Positions 7,567 through 19,574 of a stretch of 64,000 nucleotides of DNA are shown here, piece after piece. This DNA comes from Mycobacterium sp. E787. GTDB lineage: Bacteria; Actinomycetota; Actinomycetes; Mycobacteriales; Mycobacteriaceae. The position numbers were made by a program, and so were the translations under genes. The stretch covers positions 105,099 to 169,098 of the forward strand of contig NZ_LZKL01000037.1 of the NCBI RefSeq assembly GCF_001668725.1, read 5' to 3'. The notes under the pieces are model-generated. The model was not told the DNA's origin. It saw nothing but the letters and a program-made list of their open reading frames with translations, and ran no database searches. Positions within the stretch are counted from its first letter, which is position 1; the number at the start of each line of letters is the position of its first letter.

Positions 7567-8466
7567 ATGGAGTTGCGAGAACTTGGTGCCTTCGTGGCCG
7601 TCGTGGAAGAGGGCGGCATGTCGGCGGCGTCTCGCCGACTACACGTGAGCCAGTCGGCGATCTCACAGACGGTGAGCGCGCTCGAGCGCGAACTGGGGGT
7701 TCAGCTGCTGGAGCGGGTCAGCACCGGCGTACGACCCACCGACGCCGGCGTTGCCCTGCTCGAGGAAGCCCGCGGCGTCCTCGCTCGATACCGACAGGCG
7801 GTGCGAGCAATGGCGAGCTATCGCGGCGAAGCCGACGGGGCCATACGGCTGGGCATCCCGCTGGAGCTGGCTCCGCGCATGTTGCCGGGTGTCCTCGCCA
7901 AGTTCGCGGCAGACGTCCCCGAGACGCGAGTCGTCCCGCGCCACCTGTCGACGGCCGCGCAATTTGCCGCTTTGCACAACGACGAACTCGACGTCGGCCT
8001 GGTGCGCGAACGTCCCACCGGGTCCGAATTCGACGCATTACTGGTGTCGCGGGAAAGCCTTGGGGTCCTGCTTGATTCAGCGGTTGCCGCCGACCGGGTC
8101 GGTCCCGAGGGAATCGCACTGCACGATCTGAGTGACCTCCGCTGGACGGGCTTTCCCCGGTCGAGCAGCCCCGCGTGGTACGACGAGCTCACGGCGGCGC
8201 TCCGCGGCCATGGCATCGAAATCGGGCCGCCGGCGCCGGATGGCCACGTGCTGATCGCCGACGTCAAGTTCGCCGCCGTGAGCGGTGGGCATGCCTTCGC
8301 GCTTGCACCGGAGGACCAGCTGCAACCGTTGCCCGACAACGTGACGTGGGCCCCGCTGGTAGGACGGCCCTTGGTGCGCCGTACCTGGGTGGTGTGGCCG
8401 GCCGACTCGCGGCGCCGCGATATCGGCCGTCTCATCGCCTCGTTCGAGCTGCCGGAGGACAGCTGA
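7567..8466 (+). CDS. LysR family transcriptional regulator
   Basis: A 299-residue LysR-type regulator. The winged HTH fills residues 1-60 (MELRELGAFVAVVEEGGMSA, then RRLHVSQSAISQTVSALE), and a periplasmic-binding-like effector domain follows. It is divergent from the SDR gene at 6667-7407, which is its probable target. The start codon at 7567 is ATG with only a weak purine tract upstream. Effector unknown. Confidence 0.9.
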   Translation: MELRELGAFVAVVEEGGMSAASRRLHVSQSAISQTVSALERELGVQLLERVSTGVRPTDAGVALLEEARGVLARYRQAVRAMASYRGEADGAIRLGIPLELAPRMLPGVLAKFAADVPETRVVPRHLSTAAQFAALHNDELDVGLVRERPTGSEFDALLVSRESLGVLLDSAVAADRVGPEGIALHDLSDLRWTGFPRSSSPAWYDELTAALRGHGIEIGPPAPDGHVLIADVKFAAVSGGHAFALAPEDQLQPLPDNVTWAPLVGRPLVRRTWVVWPADSRRRDIGRLIASFELPEDS

Positions 8467-8478
8467 CGGCGTGCGGTA

Positions 8479-9276
8479 CTAGGGGGCCAGGCAGACCGAC
8501 GCCTCGGCCGTGTAGCACAAGAACGTCAGGGTCTCCTGCAAATACAGCTGAACGGTCTCGGCGTCGTGGCTGAGGTATCCGATCGCGACGTCGGTGCCCA
8601 GCTGCAGATCGAAGTCGCCGCCCCGGGTGGTCAGCACGAAGGCGCCGTCGATGGCCGGCGCCCAGATGATGTCCCCGTCGACCAATCGGTTGAGGTGCTC
8701 GCGGATGGGATACCCGTGTTCGGTGGTCTCGCTGACCTTGGTGTACACGTCGGCGGCCAGCAGCACCGAGTACGGGCCGTCCACGCCGGCCAGCCGCAGC
8801 CCGGTCAACGCCTGCGAGATGGCGTCGGGCATGTCGCGGGGATCCTCGGGCAGCTGCAACGGCGGGTTGGAGCTGCAGCCGCGGATGCCGTCGATCGACC
8901 CGGCGCCGTAGCCCTCGAAGATGGCGCGGTCCTCGACGAACGCCAGCTTCTTGGCCGCGGCCTTGACGGGGTCCCAGTCGGAGTCCTGCGCACCGCGTTC
9001 GACGTTGTCGATCTCGTACCGCGAGAGGTTGAACGGAACACGCAGGCGGACAAGGGGTTTGCTCTCCCGGAGGTGGGCCACCACGCCGTCGGTGGGCGCC
9101 TCGACGTCACGAAGCCGGCCGGTGCTGATCGCCGCGGTGACCGGTCCGCCCGGTTCGCTGACGTCGACGACTCGCCGCCCGGCGATGTGGCGCTTGAAGG
9201 TTCGGGTGGCCTCCAATTCGATTTCGGCCCAAGCGGCTTCGGTGACCGGTGCCAGGTCGCGGTAGAGGTTGTTCAT
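8479..9276 (-). CDS. Encapsulin nanocompartment shell protein
   Basis: The 265-residue HK97-fold shell protein is nearly identical to M. tuberculosis Cfp29 (Rv0798c) over its length as I recall it, for example [20 protein letters not shown] at the start and LQLGTDVAIGY near the end. Such proteins self-assemble into a cytosolic 60-mer shell that packages cargo carrying a C-terminal targeting peptide. The adjacent upstream gene encodes that cargo, a DyP peroxidase, and the two CDS overlap by four bases, so they are translated together. The mycobacterial system is linked to oxidative-stress defence. C-terminus ends in SVCLAP. Confidence 0.97.
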   Translation of the reverse strand: MNNLYRDLAPVTEAAWAEIELEATRTFKRHIAGRRVVDVSEPGGPVTAAISTGRLRDVEAPTDGVVAHLRESKPLVRLRVPFNLSRYEIDNVERGAQDSDWDPVKAAAKKLAFVEDRAIFEGYGAGSIDGIRGCSSNPPLQLPEDPRDMPDAISQALTGLRLAGVDGPYSVLLAADVYTKVSETTEHGYPIREHLNRLVDGDIIWAPAIDGAFVLTTRGGDFDLQLGTDVAIGYLSHDAETVQLYLQETLTFLCYTAEASVCLAP

Positions 9277-10286
9277 CGAGTGGTTCCTTTCAGGCTGCCG
9301 ATCGCGAGTGAGCCGTCATCAGCTGCCGCTGGCCGCGCCGCCAGCGACGGCGCGGGCAACGACGGTGGGTCGTCGAGGAAGTCGACGGTGGGCGAGAAGA
9401 ACAACCCGCCGGTGAGCGCGGTGGAGAAGTCCAGGATACGGTCGGTGTTGCCGGGCGGGTCGCCGAGGAACATGTTCTGCAGCATCTGTTCGGTGACCCG
9501 CGGTGTGCGCGAATACCCGATGAAGTACGTCCCGTATTCCCCCTTGCCCAGCTCACCGAAGGGCATGTTGTGCCGCACGATCTTCAGCTCGGTGCCGTCG
9601 TCGCCGGTGATGACGTTGAGCGCGATGTGGGCGTTGGCCGGCTTGTCGTCGTCCCCGAGTTCGATGTCGTCCAGCTTGGTCCGGCCGATCACCAGTTCCT
9701 GCTCGGTGGCCGACAACGCGTTCCACGCCGACATGTCGTGCACGTACTTCTGCACGTGCACATAGCACGAGCCGGCGAAGTCGGGATCCTCATCGCCGAC
9801 GGTGGTGGCGCTGACGGCCAGTGGGCCGTCGGGGTTTTCGGTGCCGTCGACAAAGCCCAGCAGGTCGCGGTTGTCGAAGTAGCGGAAACCGTGCACCTCG
9901 TCGACGACGGTGACGGCGCCCGCCATCGCCCGCAGGATGCGGTCGGCCAATTCGAAGCAGACGTCCAGGCTTTCGGCCCGGATGTGCAACAACAGGTCCC
10001 CGGGCGTGGCCGGGGCCGTGTGCCGCGGGCCCTTCAACGCGACGAACGGGTGCAGTTCGGCGGGACGCGGCCCGGAAAACAGGCGGTCCCAGGCGTCGGA
10101 GCCGATCGAGACTATCGCGGACAACCGCTTCGGGGGCTCACGGAAACCGATCGCGCGCACCAGCCCGGAAATGTCCGCCAGCGCGTCGTGCACCGTCGCC
10201 TCTCCGCCGTCGTCGATGGTGACGACGAGGAAGATGGCGGCTGGTGTCAACGGCTGGAGGATGGGTTGCGGCTGAACCGGAGGCAC
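9273..10286 (-). CDS. Dye-decolorizing heme peroxidase, encapsulin cargo
   Basis: A 337-residue DyP-type peroxidase. The family motif GFVDG is at 144-148, the probable proximal heme His is in ANAHIALN near 220, and the distal Arg is in VRHNMPFG near 238. After a Pro/Ala-rich linker, the last 14 residues contain [11 protein letters not shown], the classic encapsulin targeting peptide that binds the inside of the shell. The GTG start at 10286 ([10 protein letters not shown]) fits the family better than the upstream in-frame ATGs, which run into the divergent aminopeptidase gene. Its stop overlaps the encapsulin start by 4 bases. Confidence 0.95.
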   Translation of the reverse strand: MPPVQPQPILQPLTPAAIFLVVTIDDGGEATVHDALADISGLVRAIGFREPPKRLSAIVSIGSDAWDRLFSGPRPAELHPFVALKGPRHTAPATPGDLLLHIRAESLDVCFELADRILRAMAGAVTVVDEVHGFRYFDNRDLLGFVDGTENPDGPLAVSATTVGDEDPDFAGSCYVHVQKYVHDMSAWNALSATEQELVIGRTKLDDIELGDDDKPANAHIALNVITGDDGTELKIVRHNMPFGELGKGEYGTYFIGYSRTPRVTEQMLQNMFLGDPPGNTDRILDFSTALTGGLFFSPTVDFLDDPPSLPAPSLAARPAAADDGSLAIGSLKGTTR

Positions 10287-10338
10287 TCTGTCGACCCTAT
10301 CGTGGCGACGGCGGTCGCCGACAGCCATGATGTTCACC

Positions 10339-11595
10339 ATGCCGGCCAGCGCCGCAGACCTCTGCGACTTCATCGATGCGTCCCCGTCGCCGTTTCATGC
10401 CTGCGCGACGGTGGCCGCCCGGCTGGCCGCGTCCGGGTATGCCGAACTGGGCGAGGCCGACCGCTGGCCGCAGCAATCCGGCCGCTATTTCGTCGTGCGC
10501 GCCGGTTCGCTGGTCGCCTGGCATTCCGAGGAGACCGGCGGTCCGTTCCGGATCGTCGGCGCGCACACCGACAGCCCCAACCTGCGGGTCAAGCAGCACC
10601 CGGACCGCATCGTCGCCGGCTGGCGAGTGGTGGCGCTCGAGCCGTACGGGGGCGCATGGCTCAACTCCTGGCTGGACCGCGACCTGGGCATCAGCGGGCG
10701 GCTGTCGGTGCGGGACGGGCCGGGGATCGCCCATCGCCTGGTGCGGATCGACGACCCGATCCTGCGGGTGCCGCAGCTGGCGATCCACCTGGCCGAGGAC
10801 CGCAAGTCGGTGACGCTGGACCCGCAGCGACACCTCAACGCGGTCTGGGGCGTTGGGGAACAACAGGGTTCGTTCGTCGCCTACGTCGCCGAGCGCGCCG
10901 GGGTGGCGCCCGGCGACGTGCTGGGCGCGGACCTCATGACGCACGATCTGACCCCGTCGGCCGTGATCGGGGCCGACGCCGACCTGTTGAGCGCGCCCCG
11001 GCTGGACAACCAGGCCAGCTGCTACGCGGGATTGGAGGCACTTCTTGGCGCCGAGCCGCGCGGATGCGTGCCGGTGCTGGTGCTCTTCGACCACGAGGAG
11101 GTCGGGTCGGCCTCCGACCGCGGCGCGCAGTCCAACCTGCTGAGCACCGTCCTCGAACGGATCGTGCTGGCCGCCGGCGGCACGAGGGAGGATTACCTGC
11201 GCCGGCTGCCGGCGTCGCTGCTGGCCTCGGCCGACATGGCCCACGCCACCCACCCCAACTATCCGGACCGGCACGAGCCGGGTCATCCGATCGAGGTCAA
11301 CGCCGGCCCGGTGCTCAAGGTGCATCCCAACCTGCGGTACGCCACCGACGGGCGCACCGCCGCCGCGTTCGAGCTGGCGTGCCGGCAGACGGGGGTGCCG
11401 CTGCAACGCTACGAGCACCGCGCCGACCTGCCGTGCGGTTCGACGATCGGGCCGCTGGCGTCGGCCCGCACGGGCATCCCGACCGTCGATGTCGGCGCAC
11501 CGCAGCTGGCGATGCACTCCGCGCGCGAGCTGATGGGCGCGCACGACGTCGGCGCCTATTCGGCGGCGCTGCAAGCGTTTCTGTCACCCCCCTGA
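10339..11595 (+). CDS. M18 family aspartyl aminopeptidase
   Basis: A 418-residue zinc metallopeptidase of family M18, the counterpart of Rv0800 (annotated PepC/ApeB). Metal ligands are visible in GAHTDSPN (first His/Asp), FDHEEVGS (catalytic Glu pair), [16 protein letters not shown] and the final MHSARE. It removes N-terminal residues, often acidic, from peptides in the cytosol. ATGs at 10327, 10330 and 10339 compete; I chose 10339 because [16 protein letters not shown] matches the start of relatives. No clear ribosome site distinguishes them. It is divergent from the peroxidase gene and is followed 14 bases later by a VOC protein gene. Confidence 0.93.
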   Translation: MPASAADLCDFIDASPSPFHACATVAARLAASGYAELGEADRWPQQSGRYFVVRAGSLVAWHSEETGGPFRIVGAHTDSPNLRVKQHPDRIVAGWRVVALEPYGGAWLNSWLDRDLGISGRLSVRDGPGIAHRLVRIDDPILRVPQLAIHLAEDRKSVTLDPQRHLNAVWGVGEQQGSFVAYVAERAGVAPGDVLGADLMTHDLTPSAVIGADADLLSAPRLDNQASCYAGLEALLGAEPRGCVPVLVLFDHEEVGSASDRGAQSNLLSTVLERIVLAAGGTREDYLRRLPASLLASADMAHATHPNYPDRHEPGHPIEVNAGPVLKVHPNLRYATDGRTAAAFELACRQTGVPLQRYEHRADLPCGSTIGPLASARTGIPTVDVGAPQLAMHSARELMGAHDVGAYSAALQAFLSPP

Positions 11596-11609
11596 CCTAC
11601 GATCCGGGC

Positions 11610-11957
11610 ATGACGCTCAACATCGAAATGGTCACTATCGACTGCAGCGACCCGGCGACGCTGGCGGGCTGGTGGGCCGCACAGTTCGGCGGCACGACGC
11701 AGGAGTTGCTCGCCGACGAGTTCACGGCGGTGACGCTGTCGGAGGGACCCAAGCTCGGATTCCAGAAGGTGCCCGACCCGACGCCCGGGAAAAACCGCGT
11801 GCACCTCGACTTCAGCGCCGCCGACGTCGACGGCGAGGTGGCTCGGCTGACGGCGGCCGGGGCCAGCGAGGTCGGCCGGCACCAGTTCGGCGACAACTTC
11901 CGCTGGGTGGTGCTGGCCGACCCCGAGGGCAACGTCTTCTGCGTGGTGGGTCAGTAG
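11610..11957 (+). CDS. VOC (glyoxalase-like) superfamily protein
   Basis: A 115-residue protein of the vicinal-oxygen-chelate fold, counterpart of Rv0801. It has a beta-alpha-beta-beta-beta layout, VHLDFSAADVDGEVARL in the middle, and the typical end WVVLADPEGNVFCVV, whose Glu would be a metal or substrate ligand. Full glyoxalases have two such modules, so this one likely works as a homodimer. Substrate unknown. It follows the aminopeptidase by 14 bases and is probably co-transcribed. Confidence 0.88.
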   Translation: MTLNIEMVTIDCSDPATLAGWWAAQFGGTTQELLADEFTAVTLSEGPKLGFQKVPDPTPGKNRVHLDFSAADVDGEVARLTAAGASEVGRHQFGDNFRWVVLADPEGNVFCVVGQ

Positions 11958-11965
11958 CTCGCCGG

Positions 11966-12361
11966 TCAGCCCCGCTGGAGGATCGGCGGGTCGTAGCGGA
12001 TCACGTTCTCCACGACGATCCCGTCGCGGGTGCGAACCCGGTCGATCCCCCGGATCTGGAACGGCCCGTCGGGCCCGGTGCCCCGGCCGACGTAGTGCAG
12101 GAACACCAGTTCCTCGCCCGCGGCGGCGCCGGGAACGGTGGCGCTGTCGATGACCTCGAGCGTCAAATCCGGTGCGGCATCCAGCAATTCGCCGATCTTC
12201 GCCGTGTAGGGCGCGATGCCGCGGACCGGCTCGGTGTCGCCGGGCCAGTAGCCGACGATGTCGTCGGCCAGGACGTCGAAGCCGCGCGACATGGTGGGCG
12301 CGGCCCAGTACGCCGCGAACACCTCGGCGCTGAATTTCGGGGCGGATTGGATGTCGGTCAT
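11966..12361 (-). CDS. SnoaL-like / NTF2-fold protein
   Basis: This 131-residue protein looks like the SnoaL/nuclear-transport-factor-2 family: one alpha-helix (FSAEVFAAYWAAP), a short FDVLADDIVGYWPG strand and a C-terminal curved sheet (VFLHYVGRGT, IRGIDRVRTRDG, IVVENVIRYD). Such folds form small binding or enzyme cavities; the function here is not known. It is divergent from an XRE regulator 124 bases away, which may control it. Relative to M. tuberculosis this pair sits where I recall the acetyltransferase Rv0802c. Confidence 0.78.
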   Translation of the reverse strand: MTDIQSAPKFSAEVFAAYWAAPTMSRGFDVLADDIVGYWPGDTEPVRGIAPYTAKIGELLDAAPDLTLEVIDSATVPGAAAGEELVFLHYVGRGTGPDGPFQIRGIDRVRTRDGIVVENVIRYDPPILQRG

Positions 12362-12485
12362 CGTTTCTCCTCGGGTCGGGCGCTTCGATCGAGCGCTTCG
12401 TGCCCAGCGTGTCGCGGCGGTTGCAGCGGCACAATTACCTCCGAGGTCATCGCCACGCGTACGGCGGCGTGGTTACCGTGGCTTG

Positions 12486-13277
12486 GTGAGCCATGCGGCG
12501 GTGGGCGCCCTGTTGCGCGAATGGCGCGAGCGGCGACGGGTGAGCCAACTCGACCTGTCGTTGTCGGTGGGCGTGTCGGCGCGCCACCTGAGCTTCATCG
12601 AGACGGGCCGCTCGCGCCCCAGCCCGGAGATGGTGCTGGCCCTGGCCGAGGGTCTCGATGTTCCACTGCGCGAGCGCAACACGCTGCTGCTCGCGGCCGG
12701 CTTCGCGCCCCGCTATCAGGCGCGCCCGCTCGAAGACGCCGCGCTCTCCCCGGCCCGTGACGCGGTGCAGCGCCTCCTCGACGCCCACGACCCCTACCCC
12801 GGCATCGTGATCGATCGCTGCTGGAACATCGTGGGCACCAACGCGGCGGCCTCCGCGCTCACCGCCGGGCTGCCCGCGGAGCTGCTCGGCCCGCCGGCCA
12901 ACGTCTACCGGCTGTCGCTGCACCCCGACGGCCTCGCCGGGCGGACCCTGAACTTTCCCGAATGGGCGGGCTACCTGCTCCACCAACTCCGGCGCACGAT
13001 CGCAATCACCGGTGACCCGGGGCTGCAGGCGCTCGAGGACGAGGTGCGCCGGTACCCCGGAGTCGCGGGCGCCGCCAAAGCGCGAAGCGCGCCGCCGGAC
13101 AACGCCGACGCGCTGCTCGTCCCCTTCGTGCTGGACGTCGGCGGTCGGCAACCGCTGTCCATGTTCACCACACTGACGACGTTCGGGACCCCGCTCGACG
13201 TCACGCTCGCCGAACTTGCCGTCGAGCTGTTCTATCCGGCCGACGCCGCGAGCGCCGCCCTGCTGCAGGGCAGGTAG
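12486..13277 (+). CDS. XRE-family regulator with MmyB-like C-terminal domain
   Basis: A 263-residue regulator. The HTH_XRE domain at about 5-65 contains SQLDLSLSVGVSARHLSFIE (RRVSQLDLSLSVG, SARHLSFIETGRSRPS), and the rest is the MmyB-like ligand-binding domain with DRCWNIVGTNAAA and a C-terminal LAVELFYPAD. MmyB-like proteins are actinobacterial regulators that bind a lipid or other hydrophobic ligand, and most control a divergent oxidoreductase or SnoaL-type gene. Here that is the SnoaL-like gene at 11966-12361. The GTG at 12486 is preferred; TTG at 12483 is in frame. Confidence 0.87.
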   Translation: MSHAAVGALLREWRERRRVSQLDLSLSVGVSARHLSFIETGRSRPSPEMVLALAEGLDVPLRERNTLLLAAGFAPRYQARPLEDAALSPARDAVQRLLDAHDPYPGIVIDRCWNIVGTNAAASALTAGLPAELLGPPANVYRLSLHPDGLAGRTLNFPEWAGYLLHQLRRTIAITGDPGLQALEDEVRRYPGVAGAAKARSAPPDNADALLVPFVLDVGGRQPLSMFTTLTTFGTPLDVTLAELAVELFYPADAASAALLQGR

Positions 13278-16198
<2,921 letters not shown>

Positions 16199-16280
16199 TG
16201 AATGCCGGTTGCGCCTGGTGACCCGGCTACAATTGGCGAGGTTTTGTTTGAACCGATCTACGAGAGGGTTGGCACCTCAG

Positions 16281-17234
16281 GTGCACAGACTTAGGGCCGC
16301 GGAGCACCCGCGGCCGGATTACGTTCTTCTCCACATCAGCGACACCCATCTCATTTCCGACAGGTCGCTCTACGGGGCGGTCGACGCCGACGGCAAGCTC
16401 AGCGAGTTGCTCGAGCAGCTGAAAGGCTCTGGGGTGCGTCCCGATGCGATCGTCTTTACCGGCGATCTGGCGGACGCCGGCGAGCTGCAGGCCTACCAAA
16501 AGCTTCGCGCCGTCGTCGAGCCGTTTGCGGCCCAGCTGGGCGCCGAGCTCGTCTGGGTGATGGGCAACCACGACAACCGAGCCGCCCTGCGCAGTGTGCT
16601 TCTGGACGAAGCGCCGTCCATGGCCCCGCTCGACCGGGTGCGCGCCATCGACGGCCTCCGGATCATCTCGTTGGACACCTCGGTCCCGGGCCACCACTAC
16701 GGTGAACTCAGCGAATCCCAATTGGGTTGGCTGGCAGAAGAATTGGCGGAGCGATCGCCGAACGGCACCATCCTGGCCATGCATCACCCGCCGATCCCGA
16801 GCGTGCTGGACCTGGCGGTCACGGTCGAACTGCGCGACCAGGCCTCGCTCGCGCGGGTTCTGAAGGGCAGCGACGTACGCGCGATCCTCGCCGGGCACCT
16901 GCACTACTCGACCAACGCGACCTTCGTCGGCATCCCGGTGTCGGTGGCGTCCGCCACGTGCTACACGCAGGACCTGATGGTGGCCGCCGGGGGAACGCGA
17001 GGCAGGAACGGAGCTCAGGCGTGCAACCTGGTGCACGTTTATCAGGACACCGTTGTGCACTCGGTGATCCCACTCGGCGGCGGCGAGACCGTCGGCACCT
17101 TCGTGTCCCCCGTGGAGGCGCGTCAGAAGCTGGCCGAAATCGGCCTGTTCATTGAGCCTTCACAACGGGATTCGCTGTTCAGCCACCCTCCAATGGTGTT
17201 GACACCATCGGCTCGGCGAAGGCCGGGCGGCTGA
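16281..17234 (+). CDS. Class III cyclic nucleotide phosphodiesterase (Rv0805 type)
   Basis: A 317-residue calcineurin-like metallophosphoesterase. The dinuclear metal ligands are all visible: Asp21/His23 in ISDTH, Asp in FTGDLAD, Asn/His in GNHDN, His in MHHPPIPS, and the GHLHYS pair. The M. tuberculosis counterpart hydrolyses cAMP and, better, 2',3'-cyclic nucleotides. A C-terminal extension that associates with the membrane or wall in that protein is present (from about residue 275). The GTG at 16281 gives [20 protein letters not shown], the orthologous start. Its 3' end overlaps the convergent cpsY by 56 bases. Confidence 0.95.
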   Translation: MHRLRAAEHPRPDYVLLHISDTHLISDRSLYGAVDADGKLSELLEQLKGSGVRPDAIVFTGDLADAGELQAYQKLRAVVEPFAAQLGAELVWVMGNHDNRAALRSVLLDEAPSMAPLDRVRAIDGLRIISLDTSVPGHHYGELSESQLGWLAEELAERSPNGTILAMHHPPIPSVLDLAVTVELRDQASLARVLKGSDVRAILAGHLHYSTNATFVGIPVSVASATCYTQDLMVAAGGTRGRNGAQACNLVHVYQDTVVHSVIPLGGGETVGTFVSPVEARQKLAEIGLFIEPSQRDSLFSHPPMVLTPSARRRPGG

Positions 17235-18777
17235 GGTCCGCCGTCACCTTCTCCCAGGGCGCGGGGATGGGGAAGTAGCGCTCGAGGAAGCTGGTGACAC
17301 GCGCCGCGCGCTCGGCCGGCGAAACGTCCGGGAAGCTGCTGTCGTTCAGGCAGAAGAAGTCGTAACCCCGTCTTTTTCGCAGCACGGGAAGTAGCTCGAG
17401 ACCCTCCCGGGTGGTGGTGTTGACGTACAGCACCTTGGCCTTCTCCTGCTGGACGGCGCGCCCGGTCATCAGCGCGTAGTAGTGGTAGAAGGAGTTCGTC
17501 ACCGAGATATCCGTGCTGGAACGGAATTGGCTCGCCTGGGTGCGTGCAAAGTCGTCCGGGAACTCGCGTTCCATCTCCTGCAGCACGCTTTTGCGCAACG
17601 GGACAGCGGTGTGCTCGAGATGCCGGGTGATGACCTGCCCGAACCGTTCGAGGATCAGCTGCCGGTTCACCCGGGCGGCGTTCTCGAACCCGCTGCGCGC
17701 CGGATCGTTGCGACCCAGCCCGATGCGGGTCTTCGCCTCGATGAACCTGGTTATCCCGCCGGGGGAGAAGAACATCGTGGCCTTGAGCGGCCGGCCGAAG
17801 AACATGTCGTCATTGGAATACAGGAAATGCTCGCTGAGCTCGGGGATGTTGTGCAGCTGGCTTTCCACCGCATGCGAGCTGTAGGTGGGCAGGGCTGCCG
17901 GATCCGAGAAGTGCTCCTCGGCCCGCACGATGGTGATCTTCGGGTGCTCGGCCAGCCAAGCCGGTGGTCGGGAATCGGTCGCGATGAAGATTCGGCGTAT
18001 CCACGGCGCGAACATGTTCACCGACCGCAGCGCGTACCTCAACTCGTCGATCTGCCGGATGCGCGCTTCGGCGTCATCCCCTTCACCCACCGCGTACCGC
18101 GACATCTGCTTGGCTCGTTGCGTCCGGAAGTCGGGGTCGCTGCCCTCGACCCAGGAGAAAACCATGTCGATGTCGAACGTCACGTCGCTGGCATGCGGAG
18201 CGAACATTCCCGCGATTGTCGACCACTTGTAGCCATAGAGTTTGACGGTGGCTGGCTGAATTTCGCTGGAGGGCAGAAGTTTTCGGGTAAGCGAGTTTTC
18301 CACCGGGCACCGGATCACGGTGTCGTCGAAAACCCAGAACTGGAGCTCCACGCCGAAGGCCGGGCCGTACCGCAGGCCCCCCGGTGCGATCCGCCGCCGG
18401 TACAGCCGCACGATCCGCGGATCCGGCAGCTCCGACAATCGGCCGTTGGCCAGGAGGACAGGCGAATGCCCCTTCTCGTCAGTTGTTTTGGCATACATGG
18501 GTTCGGTGGCGCATGCTGCGACCAGGGCGCGTTGGGTCGCCTCGCGCAGTTCGATGTTGATTGCCAGAATCGGCCGGTTCTTGTGGCTTCGGATGAGCAG
18601 AAACGGAATATCGGCGCGATTGAGCACCTTTCGAACGAAGACCAGGTCCTCGATCTGCGCTTCATGCGGGGTCAGGTTGGTTTCCAGGCGTGCGATCTTC
18701 CCGCGCCGGGTGACGACGATGGGATCGAGCGACCGACCGGCCGACCGGCTGCCATTGGTCGCAACGATCTTCGCCAT
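17179..18777 (-). CDS. cpsY: Stealth-family sugar-phosphate transferase CpsY
   Basis: A 532-residue Stealth-family protein. CR1 is [18 protein letters not shown]2 runs through the long segment with [30 protein letters not shown] (about [14 protein letters not shown] and [11 protein letters not shown]), CR3 holds [12 protein letters not shown], and CR4 follows [16 protein letters not shown]. Stealth proteins transfer sugar-1-phosphates to build phosphodiester-linked capsule or wall polymers, using catalytic Asp residues in CR1-CR3. Here the acceptor is unknown. The ATG at 18777 has AAAGG at proper spacing; GTG at 18786 is also in frame. It converges with the phosphodiesterase gene. Confidence 0.93.
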   Translation of the reverse strand: MAKIVATNGSRSAGRSLDPIVVTRRGKIARLETNLTPHEAQIEDLVFVRKVLNRADIPFLLIRSHKNRPILAINIELREATQRALVAACATEPMYAKTTDEKGHSPVLLANGRLSELPDPRIVRLYRRRIAPGGLRYGPAFGVELQFWVFDDTVIRCPVENSLTRKLLPSSEIQPATVKLYGYKWSTIAGMFAPHASDVTFDIDMVFSWVEGSDPDFRTQRAKQMSRYAVGEGDDAEARIRQIDELRYALRSVNMFAPWIRRIFIATDSRPPAWLAEHPKITIVRAEEHFSDPAALPTYSSHAVESQLHNIPELSEHFLYSNDDMFFGRPLKATMFFSPGGITRFIEAKTRIGLGRNDPARSGFENAARVNRQLILERFGQVITRHLEHTAVPLRKSVLQEMEREFPDDFARTQASQFRSSTDISVTNSFYHYYALMTGRAVQQEKAKVLYVNTTTREGLELLPVLRKRRGYDFFCLNDSSFPDVSPAERAARVTSFLERYFPIPAPWEKVTADLSRPAFAEPMVSTPLEGG

Positions 18778-19046
18778 CTGAAACACCGCCTTTCACAGTC
18801 GTCACGGGAACGGTAGGAGTTCGACGTCGAAGCGGGGACATGGCTGAGGGCCCTTGGCCGACGGGGTTATCAGTCCATGGTGCCGGTGCGTCGACAGTGG
18901 TTGCAAGGTGGCCCATTTAGCGATTTTTCGGACATCTGAGGGCAACCTCATCGTTGCAACCCCGTCACACCGGGTTCAGCCGCGGCGTCGCCGGCGTTCG
19001 GCGGTGGCCGTGTCCCGTGGACGACGTGCTTCTGAGACCCTGGGGC

Positions 19047-19448
19047 ATGGCTGAAAGCCGAAGCGCCGACCCCGCCCTGACCCGCCAGGCGGTGCTGGCC
19101 GTGCTGGACTGGTTGCGCGACGGATCCCGCCCGGCGCCCGGCCGGGACGCCCTGGCAGCCGCGGTCCGGCTCACGGCGCGCACCCTCGCGACGGTGGCGC
19201 CCGGATCCAGCGTCGAGGTCCGGGTCCCGCCTTTCGCCGCCGTGCAGTGCATCGCCGGACCGCGGCACACCCGCGGCACACCGCCCAACGTCGTGGAGGC
19301 CGATCCGCGCACCTGGTTGCTGCTGGCGACGGGCTTGGTGCCGCTCGACGAGGCGAAGCGCACCGGCGCGCTGACCCTGTCGGGCTCCCGAGCGGGTGAG
19401 ATCGGCCACTGGCTGCCCCTGTTCGATGTGGGCGAAATAGAAGTCTGA
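19047..19448 (+). CDS. SCP2-like sterol carrier family protein (Rv0807 type)
   Basis: A 133-residue protein like M. tuberculosis Rv0807, which is grouped with sterol-carrier/SCP2-type maturation proteins. Visible blocks are VEVRVPPFAAVQCIAGPRHTRGTPPNVVE (in pieces VEVRVPPFAAVQCI, AGPRHTRGTPPNVVE) and TWLLLATGL. The fold would offer a hydrophobic pocket, but no ligand is known. It stands 126 bases upstream of purF in the same direction. The ATG at 19047 replaces an in-frame ATG at 18954 that would add a non-conserved Arg/Pro-rich leader. Confidence 0.82.
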   Translation: MAESRSADPALTRQAVLAVLDWLRDGSRPAPGRDALAAAVRLTARTLATVAPGSSVEVRVPPFAAVQCIAGPRHTRGTPPNVVEADPRTWLLLATGLVPLDEAKRTGALTLSGSRAGEIGHWLPLFDVGEIEV

Positions 19449-19574
19449 ACTGCAGGTTTAGAGTTATTCGTTGGATTTTTCGCCGCCCAACACGCCCGAC
19501 GGATTCGTCGCGGCGGCCGTTGTGCCCGTAGACTCCGTTACGTCACCAATCGTTCCCCAGGGAGCCGCCGAACC

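Noticed and set aside
9570..11957. A 795-residue plus-strand frame ending in the VOC protein
   Set aside because: Only the last 115 residues are a recognised family; the rest is a shadow of the peroxidase and aminopeptidase genes.
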